Shown: positions 7,184-11,808 of the stretch, piece after piece | How positions within the stretch are numbered: the first letter of the stretch is position 1 | How the letters are laid out: every line of letters starts with the position of its first letter | Assembly: GCA_900756875.1 (NCBI GenBank) | Contig: CAAELW010000266.1 | Location: 1 to 11,808, forward strand | DNA from: Pasteurellaceae bacterium | GTDB taxonomy: Bacteria; Pseudomonadota; Gammaproteobacteria; Enterobacterales; Pasteurellaceae | Direction of reading: 5' to 3' | DNA: 11,808 nt | Notes under the pieces: model-generated | What the model was told of the DNA's origin: nothing | The model's database searches: none | The model's input: only the letters and a program-made list of their open reading frames with translations | Position numbers and translations under genes: made by a program

Positions 7184-7192
7184 AAGTGCGGT
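7184..7192 (+). repeat. Haemophilus DNA uptake signal (USS), right of the CRP-S site
   Basis: AAGTGCGGT followed by TAAAAAAAC and a second T-rich block (7207–7213), matching the extended USS consensus. Opposite in orientation to the copy at 7133. Confidence 0.97.
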
Positions 7193-7245
7193 TAAAAAAA
7201 CTTCAAATTTTTTCTCTTACATACATCCCAAACCCCTACAAAAAC

Positions 7246-7254
7246 TGATAGAAT
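7246..7254 (+). promoter_or_regulatory. Possible extended -10 promoter of pbpG
   Basis: TGATAGAAT is an extended -10 element: TG, one base, then TAGAAT with 5 of 6 consensus bases. No good -35 lies 16–18 bases upstream. Transcription would begin near 7261, about 35 bases before the pbpG ATG. Confidence 0.4.
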
Positions 7255-7295
7255 GTGCACTTCGTTTTATTCTCTGAGTTAGCTATATTGAAGAT

Positions 7296-8171
7296 ATGTT
7301 AAAAAAAGTTCTTTCTGTATTGTGTTTAGTACCCGCAGTCGCAACGGCACAATCTTATATCGTATATGATTTCACCCATGATAGAGTGCTCGAAAGTAGC
7401 TCACCTAATCATGTGCAACCTATCGCATCTGTCACCAAGTTAATGACGGCGAATGTGTTTCTTGAAAATAATCGAAACGCAAATTGTACTGCATCGATTA
7501 CAGACGATGATTTCGATTACATCAAAGGCACTCATACAAAATTACCCAAATATACGCCGATTTCTTGTAATGAATTGTTAAAAGCAATGCTCGTTCACTC
7601 TGATAACTATGCTGCCCATGCACTTTCTCGCTCTGCGGGCATGAGCCGTTTGCAATTTATCCAAAAAATGAATGAGAAAGCACGAGAATTAGGCATGCGC
7701 TCTACTCGCTTTTCAGACAGTTCAGGTTTATCTGATAGCAACATTTCAAGTGCAATGGATTTAGTTAAGCTAGCCAAATACTCTCTTAATAAAGCACAAA
7801 TCAAAAATCTTTCTAATATGCCAAGTGCCTTCATTCAAGCTGGCGGACGCAGTGTTTTCGTCAAAAACACCAATAAATTAGTGCGTGAAGAAGTCTTCGA
7901 TGCAGCAATAAATAAAACCGGCTATATTCGCGAATCGGGCTATAATTTAGTTTTCGTGAATAAAAATCCATGTAATCACTCTACCATCGGTGTGATCAGT
8001 TTAAATAACCATTCATCCGCATTTCGTAGCAACTTTACGAAAGGAAAACTGGAACAATATGGCTGTACTGCTGGACGTAGCATGCACAACTTTACCGTTG
8101 ATGAAGCCCAATATGAAGAAGGCTATGATGAAGCGGGTATGGATCGTCTAATCCAACAAGTTGGTGGTTAA
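7296..8171 (+). CDS. pbpG: D-alanyl-D-alanine endopeptidase, penicillin-binding protein 7 (peptidase S11)
   Basis: Periplasmic low-molecular-weight penicillin-binding protein that cuts D-Ala–meso-DAP cross-links in peptidoglycan. Signal peptide MLKKVLSVLCLVPAVATA, probable cleavage before QS. The three penicillin-binding motifs are in order: SVTK (S45 nucleophile, K48), SDN (102–104) and KTG (207–209). Other family blocks are IVYDFTHDRVLESSSPNHVQPIAS and GLSDSNISSAMDLVKLAKY. 291 aa, somewhat shorter than E. coli PBP7 (about 310). The mature protein has four cysteines (64, 91, 226, 257), which may form disulfides in the periplasm. The ATG follows GAAG at only 2–3 bases, so the ribosome-binding site is weak. 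It is monocistronic: a terminator follows, and yfeA has its own upstream region. Confidence 0.95.
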   Translation: MLKKVLSVLCLVPAVATAQSYIVYDFTHDRVLESSSPNHVQPIASVTKLMTANVFLENNRNANCTASITDDDFDYIKGTHTKLPKYTPISCNELLKAMLVHSDNYAAHALSRSAGMSRLQFIQKMNEKARELGMRSTRFSDSSGLSDSNISSAMDLVKLAKYSLNKAQIKNLSNMPSAFIQAGGRSVFVKNTNKLVREEVFDAAINKTGYIRESGYNLVFVNKNPCNHSTIGVISLNNHSSAFRSNFTKGKLEQYGCTAGRSMHNFTVDEAQYEEGYDEAGMDRLIQQVGG

Positions 8172-8180
8172 TTCTTTCAA

Positions 8181-8224
8181 AAAAGAGCGGTCAATTTTGC
8201 ACAAAATTTTCCGCTTTTTAATTT
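8181..8224 (+). terminator. Terminator of pbpG, resembling a degenerate uptake signal
   Basis: AAAGAGCGG (8182–8190) pairs with CCGCTTTTT (8211–8219) with one G·T wobble. The inner arm AATTTT (8193–8198) pairs with AAAATT (8203–8208) around GCAC. T-rich sequence follows. The left arm reads AAGAGCGGT, one base from the uptake signal core AAGTGCGGT, and continues with the AT-rich flank seen at real signals. It starts about 10 bases after the pbpG stop. Confidence 0.8.
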
Positions 8225-8241
8225 TAATCACCTATCGATTT

Positions 8242-8260
8242 GATAATTATTTTCATTTAA
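8242..8260 (+). promoter_or_regulatory. Fur-like box upstream of yfeABCD
   Basis: GATAATTATTTTCATTTAA matches 14 of 19 positions of the classical Fur consensus GATAATGATWATCATTATC, including the full first hexamer and TCATT in the second half. It lies just upstream of the likely promoter of the metal importer operon. Fur control of yfe genes is known in Yersinia; here it is inferred from the match and the gene function. Confidence 0.55.
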
Positions 8261-8284
8261 AAGCCTTATAAAAAATGATATTAT
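8256..8284 (+). promoter_or_regulatory. Possible yfeABCD promoter
   Basis: Extended -10 TGATATTAT (8276–8284; hexamer TATTAT, 5 of 6) with a weak -35 TTTAAA (8256–8261) at 17 bases. TATAAA at 8267–8272 is an alternative -10. With either choice the Fur-like box covers or abuts the -35 region. Confidence 0.4.
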
Positions 8285-8325
8285 TCTGCAGAATGCTAAT
8301 TAATCATTATTTTTAAGGAGATCTC

Positions 8326-9207
8326 ATGAAGCATTTATTTAAAAGCCTATCTGTTATCGCTCTAGGTTTGGCTGCTTTACAAGCCGAAGCGAAATTTAAA
8401 GTGGTGACCACATTTACGGTTATTCAGGATATCGCACAAAATGTTGCGGGCGATGCCGCGACGGTGGAATCTATCACCAAACCTGGTGCAGAAATTCACG
8501 AGTATGAACCGACCCCTAAAGATATTGTAAAAGCTCAAGCTGCTGATTTAATTTTATGGAACGGATTAAATTTAGAGCGTTGGTTTGAGCGTTTCTTCCA
8601 AAATATCAAAGACAAACCAGCAGTTGTGGTAACCGAAGGCATCACGCCACTGTCTATTTATGAAGGCCCTTATAAAGATGCACCTAACCCACACGCTTGG
8701 ATGTCGCCATCTAATGCGTTGATTTATGTCGAAAATATTAAAAATGCATTAGTTAAATACGATCCACAAAATGCTGATACTTATCAAAAAAATGCAGCGG
8801 CGTATGCAGAAAAAATCAAACAACTCGATAAACCTTTACGTGAAAAACTCTCACAAATTCCTGCAGACCAACGTTGGTTAGTGACCAGTGAAGGTGCCTT
8901 TAGTTATTTAGCGAAAGATTACGATCTCAAAGAAGGCTATTTATGGCCAATTAACGCTGAACAACAAGGTACGCCTCAACAAGTACGTAAACTTATCGAT
9001 TTAGTGAAAAAAAATCACATTCCAGTGGTATTTAGTGAAAGTACCGTGTCAGCCAAACCTGCTCAACAGGTAGCGAAAGAAAGCGGTGCTAAGTACGGCG
9101 GAGGGCTTTATGTCGATTCTCTTTCTGCCGCTGACGGTCCTGTACCAACTTATATTGACTTACTGAATGTCACTGTATCCACCATAGTCAAAGGATTTGA
9201 AAAATAA
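8326..9207 (+). CDS. yfeA: Iron/manganese ABC transporter, periplasmic binding protein (YfeA/SitA-type)
   Basis: Cluster A-I metal-binding protein that delivers Mn(II)/Fe(II) to the YfeBCD importer. Signal peptide [22 protein letters not shown], cleaved before KFKVVTTF. The four metal ligands of Y. pestis YfeA (His76, His141, Glu207, Asp282) correspond to His58 (EIHEYEP), His123 (NPHAWMSP), Glu189 (TSEGAFSY) and Asp264 (LYVDSLS), all offset by 18. There is no His-rich loop of the kind found in zinc-specific ZnuA, which supports iron/manganese. 293 aa, full length. ATG with AAGGAG six bases upstream. Its stop codon overlaps the yfeB start (TAATG). Confidence 0.96.
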   Translation: MKHLFKSLSVIALGLAALQAEAKFKVVTTFTVIQDIAQNVAGDAATVESITKPGAEIHEYEPTPKDIVKAQAADLILWNGLNLERWFERFFQNIKDKPAVVVTEGITPLSIYEGPYKDAPNPHAWMSPSNALIYVENIKNALVKYDPQNADTYQKNAAAYAEKIKQLDKPLREKLSQIPADQRWLVTSEGAFSYLAKDYDLKEGYLWPINAEQQGTPQQVRKLIDLVKKNHIPVVFSESTVSAKPAQQVAKESGAKYGGGLYVDSLSAADGPVPTYIDLLNVTVSTIVKGFEK

Positions 9208-10103
9208 TGACTGAACTGTCCGCTTCTATTTCCGTTAATGACGTAACCGTGCGTTACAACAACGGGCACACTGCAATTTATGATGTTTCCTTTGCATTAC
9301 AAGGGGGGACAATCTGTGCTCTTGTCGGCGTAAATGGGAGCGGAAAATCAACGCTATTCAAAAGTATCATGGGATTAATCAAACCACAGCAAGGCAATAT
9401 TGCGCTTTGTGGTTTGCCAATTAATCGAGCGTTGAAACAAAATTTGGTCGCCTATGTGCCGCAAGCGGAAGAAGTCGATTGGCAATTTCCAGTCTCCGTT
9501 TATGATGTTGTCATGATGGGGCGTTATGGCTATATGAACTTTTTGCGTATTCCAAAAGCGGAAGATAAACAAAAAGTGCTCGAAGCGATGCAACGAGTAA
9601 ACATCGAGCATTTAGCTGAACGACAAATCGGCGAGCTTTCTGGTGGACAGAAAAAACGCGTATTTTTGGCTCGAGCATTAGCACAACAAAGTAAGATTAT
9701 CTTACTCGATGAGCCTTTTACAGGCGTGGATGTTAAAACTGAAAATGCCATTGTGGAACTCCTTCGCCAATTACGTGCTGAAGGCCATTTAATTTTAGTT
9801 TCTACCCACAACTTGGGTTCTGTACCAGACTTCTGTGACCAAGTGGTAATGATTAACCGTACTGTAATTGCTGCCGGTAAAACAGAAGAGACATTTAATC
9901 AACATAATTTGGAAAAAGTCTTTGGTGGTGTATTACGACACATCAAATTATTAGGTGAAGATCTGCATAATGATGAAGATAAACGTGCTGTCACCGTGCT
10001 TACCGATGATGAACGCCCTGTTGTCTTCTATGGTGAAACCAAAAATGATCCGCCAGCAACGGCTGTAAAATCTTGTCGTCTGCCTCCGTCTGACAAGGAA
10101 TAA
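9207..10103 (+). CDS. yfeB: Iron/manganese ABC transporter, ATP-binding protein
   Basis: Cytoplasmic ATPase of the Yfe/Sit metal importer. Walker [10 protein letters not shown] (41–49), Q-loop Gln86 (VPQAEEVDW, typical of metal-type importers), signature LSGGQKKR (144–151), Walker B IILLDEP (164–170), D-loop GVD, and H-loop His201 (STHN). The start codon shares its A with the yfeA stop codon, so translation is probably coupled. A tail of about 50 residues after the ATPase fold (about 250–298, rich in charged residues, ending CRLPPSDKE) agrees in length with Y. pestis YfeB (296 aa, from memory) and is longer than a minimal ABC ATPase. Three bases separate it from yfeC. Confidence 0.96.
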   Translation: MTELSASISVNDVTVRYNNGHTAIYDVSFALQGGTICALVGVNGSGKSTLFKSIMGLIKPQQGNIALCGLPINRALKQNLVAYVPQAEEVDWQFPVSVYDVVMMGRYGYMNFLRIPKAEDKQKVLEAMQRVNIEHLAERQIGELSGGQKKRVFLARALAQQSKIILLDEPFTGVDVKTENAIVELLRQLRAEGHLILVSTHNLGSVPDFCDQVVMINRTVIAAGKTEETFNQHNLEKVFGGVLRHIKLLGEDLHNDEDKRAVTVLTDDERPVVFYGETKNDPPATAVKSCRLPPSDKE

Positions 10104-10106
10104 GCT

Positions 10107-10958
10107 ATGCTTGAATATTTACTGGAACCTTTCTCCTATGAATATATGCAAAAAGCCATGTGGATAAGTACCGCAGTCGGTGGCATTTGTGCCTTTCTTT
10201 CTGCTTATTTAATGTTGAAAGGTTGGTCATTAATTGGTGATGCGCTTTCTCATTCCGTGGTTCCAGGTGTGGCGATAGCTTATGCCTTTTCACTCCCCTA
10301 TGCTTTAGGTGCTTTTTTTGCCGGCATTTTGGCCGCACTTTCCATTTTATGGATCAAATCCATTTCTAAACTCAAAGAAGATGCTGTTATCGGCTTTATT
10401 TTCAGTACCTTTTTTGCCTTAGGTTTACTGATTATTTCCTTGAATCCAACCTCGATAAATGTGCAAAACATCATTCTCGGTAATATCCTCGGGATTGCCG
10501 ATGAAGATATTTATCAAGTAGCCATCATTATGTTGATTTGCTTGGTCTTATTGCTTATTTTTTGGAAGGATCTGTTACTGATTTTCTTTGATGAAACACA
10601 AGCGATTACAGTAGGATTATCGCCTTTATTTTACAAAGTCCTCTTTTTTACTCTCTTGAGTGCTTGTGTTGTTGCTGCATTACAAACTGTCGGGGCGATT
10701 TTAGTGATTGCGATGGTAATCACACCTGGCGCAACCGCCTATTTACTTACTGACAAGTTCAAAACGCTTATCAAAATTGCCATAGCATTAGGCGCAATCA
10801 CTGGTTTCGTCGGTGTCTATTTAAGCTATTATCTCGATGGCGCAACAGGTGGTGTCATCGTAACATTACAAACCTTGTTATTTTTATTAGCTTTTCTATT
10901 CTCGCCAAAATACGGATTAATGAGTCAAAAACGACGTAAGGCGGTGGTTCATGACTGA
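10107..10958 (+). CDS. yfeC: Iron/manganese ABC transporter, permease (first of two)
   Basis: ABC-3 family inner-membrane permease with about seven or eight hydrophobic segments. The family motif GWSLIGDALSHSVVPG lies at residues 39–54, and VGAILVIAMVITPGATAYLL further on is the conserved part that includes the coupling region to the ATPase. 283 aa. ATG with AAGGAA inside the end of yfeB. It is a paralogue of the next gene, sharing the layout EPF-(x)n-MQ-A near the N-terminus and the same motif; the two permeases likely form a heterodimer. It overlaps yfeD by 8 bases. A near-uptake signal (GCCGCACTT, 10332–10340) lies in the coding region. Confidence 0.95.
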   Translation: MLEYLLEPFSYEYMQKAMWISTAVGGICAFLSAYLMLKGWSLIGDALSHSVVPGVAIAYAFSLPYALGAFFAGILAALSILWIKSISKLKEDAVIGFIFSTFFALGLLIISLNPTSINVQNIILGNILGIADEDIYQVAIIMLICLVLLLIFWKDLLLIFFDETQAITVGLSPLFYKVLFFTLLSACVVAALQTVGAILVIAMVITPGATAYLLTDKFKTLIKIAIALGAITGFVGVYLSYYLDGATGGVIVTLQTLLFLLAFLFSPKYGLMSQKRRKAVVHD

Positions 10959-11784
10959 AATATTCGCTATTTTCGTTGAGCCATTTCAATTTTCCTTCAT
11001 GCAAAATGCGCTACTCACCGCATTAGTGGTTGCTGTTATCTGTGCGCTACTCTCTTGCTATTTAGTGTTGAAAGGATGGTCATTGATGGGGGATGCCATT
11101 TCCCATGCCGTCCTACCTGGCATTGTATTAGCTTTTTTAGCTGGTATTCCATTAGTGATTGGTGCCTTTGTCTCAGGTATTGCCTGTGCCTTAGGGGTGG
11201 GTTATTTAAAAGAGAACAGCCGTATCAAAGAAGATACCGCGATGGGGATTGTATTTTCGGGGATGTTTGCCATTGGTTTGGTGCTGTTCACGAAAATCCA
11301 AACCTCACAACATCTCACACACATCTTATTCGGTAACGTATTGGGTGTAAGCAGACAAGAGCTGATTCAAACGGCTATCATCGCCTTGATCATTTTTATT
11401 TTACTTGGCTTAAAGCGTCGCGATTTTCTACTTTATTGCTTTGATCCTAGCCATGCTCGCGTTGCGGGTCTCTCGCCTAAATTATTGCATTATGGCTTGC
11501 TCACATTACTCGCGCTCACTATTGTGAGTACGATGCAAGTCGTTGGGGTTATTTTGGTTGTAGCGATGCTAATTGCACCGGGCATCACTGCGCTAACACT
11601 GACCAATCGCTTCGATAAAATGCTCGTTATCGCAATCATCAGCGCTGTAACTGCAAGTCTATTAGGCGTGCTACTTAGCTATCATTTTGATGCATCCACT
11701 GGCGCGTGTATTATTTTGCTACAGGCCGTATTTTTCTTAATTGCCCTGATTTATAGCAAAATAAAAGTGCGGTTAAATTTCTAA
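10951..11784 (+). CDS. yfeD: Iron/manganese ABC transporter, permease (second of two)
   Basis: Second ABC-3 permease of the importer, 277 aa, with about seven or eight hydrophobic segments. Motif GWSLMGDAISHAVLPG at 42–57 and VVGVILVVAMLIAPGITALTL near the C-terminal third parallel yfeC. The ATG lies 8 bases inside yfeC, with AAGGCGG in front of it. The last codons (KIKVRLNF) are written by a perfect uptake signal at 11765–11773 with its AT-rich flank, so the signal fixes the protein's C-terminus. Last gene of the operon; a terminator seems to begin at the window edge. Confidence 0.95.
   Translation: MTEIFAIFVEPFQFSFMQNALLTALVVAVICALLSCYLVLKGWSLMGDAISHAVLPGIVLAFLAGIPLVIGAFVSGIACALGVGYLKENSRIKEDTAMGIVFSGMFAIGLVLFTKIQTSQHLTHILFGNVLGVSRQELIQTAIIALIIFILLGLKRRDFLLYCFDPSHARVAGLSPKLLHYGLLTLLALTIVSTMQVVGVILVVAMLIAPGITALTLTNRFDKMLVIAIISAVTASLLGVLLSYHFDASTGACIILLQAVFFLIALIYSKIKVRLNF
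11765..11773 (+). repeat. Haemophilus DNA uptake signal (USS), perfect core
   Basis: AAGTGCGGT followed by TAAATTTCT; encodes KVR near the C-terminus of YfeD. Confidence 0.97.
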
Positions 11785-11786
11785 AT

Positions 11787-11808
11787 AAAAAAGCTAACAT
11801 TTCTGTTA
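11787..11808 (+). terminator. Probable yfe operon terminator, cut off by the window end
   Basis: After an A-run, TAACA (11795–11799), loop TTTC, TGTTA (11804–11808) form a perfect 5-bp stem that ends with the window. The preceding AAAAAAGC predicts that GC and a T-run follow outside. Confidence 0.6.

Larger units (their letters stand above)
6993..7295. other. Divergent intergenic region rlmN / pbpG (303 bases)
   Basis: This gap separates the outward-facing starts of rlmN (minus) and pbpG (plus). It holds a CRP-S palindrome, two inverted uptake signals and an extended -10 element for pbpG. Between 7020 and 7133 there is also a 37-codon open frame on the plus strand with protein-like composition, starting ATG-ATG and stopping at the first base of a uptake signal. 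It has no ribosome-binding site, so I do not call it a gene. I see no tRNA or insertion sequence here. Confidence 0.8.

Noticed and set aside
10107..11784. yfeC/yfeD similarity as a recent gene duplication
   Set aside because: Two diverged ABC-3 permeases are the normal make-up of Yfe/Sit importers; the two genes share motifs but differ through most of their length.
1..11808. A novel defence, mobile, CRISPR or biosynthetic system
   Set aside because: All open frames of gene size belong to known housekeeping, envelope or transport families in a conserved order; no repeats-with-spacers, transposase, integrase, tRNA or rRNA was seen.

Overview
The window looks like core chromosome of a Haemophilus-type member of the Pasteurellaceae. 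It is AT-rich and holds eight perfect copies of the 9-base Haemophilus uptake signal (AAGTGCGGT or its complement). As I recall it, the order yfeDCBA – pbpG – rlmN – pilW – rodZ – ispG – hisS – yfgM is that of H. influenzae HI0359–HI0370. After yfgM comes a membrane methyltransferase gene and then sodA, which I do not recall from H. influenzae Rd, so a relative such as H. parainfluenzae is plausible; I cannot settle the species.

Layout. Positions 1–541 (+) hold the 3' part of sodA (Mn superoxide dismutase), closed by a two-way terminator at 558–587. From 593 to 6992 all genes are on the minus strand. In transcription order they are rlmN (23S rRNA/tRNA methyltransferase), pilW (type IV pilus lipoprotein), rodZ (cell shape), ispG (isoprenoid synthesis), hisS (histidyl-tRNA synthetase) and yfgM (Sec-associated chaperone-like protein). 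A terminator follows yfgM, and then a small ICMT-type methyltransferase gene. A strong sigma-70-like promoter between pilW and rodZ suggests that rlmN-pilW and rodZ-ispG-hisS-yfgM are separately startable units. From 7296 on, genes are on the plus strand: pbpG (penicillin-binding endopeptidase), with its own terminator, and then yfeABCD, a complete iron/manganese ABC importer behind a Fur-like box.

The most informative non-coding site is in the 303-base divergent gap between rlmN and pbpG. A near-perfect palindrome with TGCGA-N6-TCGCA half-sites (7142–7163) matches the Sxy-dependent CRP-S site of the competence regulon. It lies upstream of rlmN-pilW, which is a competence operon in H. influenzae, and is bracketed by two uptake signals in opposite orientation.

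I found no new defence, mobile or biosynthetic system. All genes belong to known families. The points worth a second look are local: the uptake-signal/CRP-S arrangement, a 16-base tandem duplication over the pilW ribosome-binding site, a methyltransferase gene whose longest start lies inside the preceding terminator, a pbpG terminator resembling a decayed uptake signal, and paired cysteines in PBP7.
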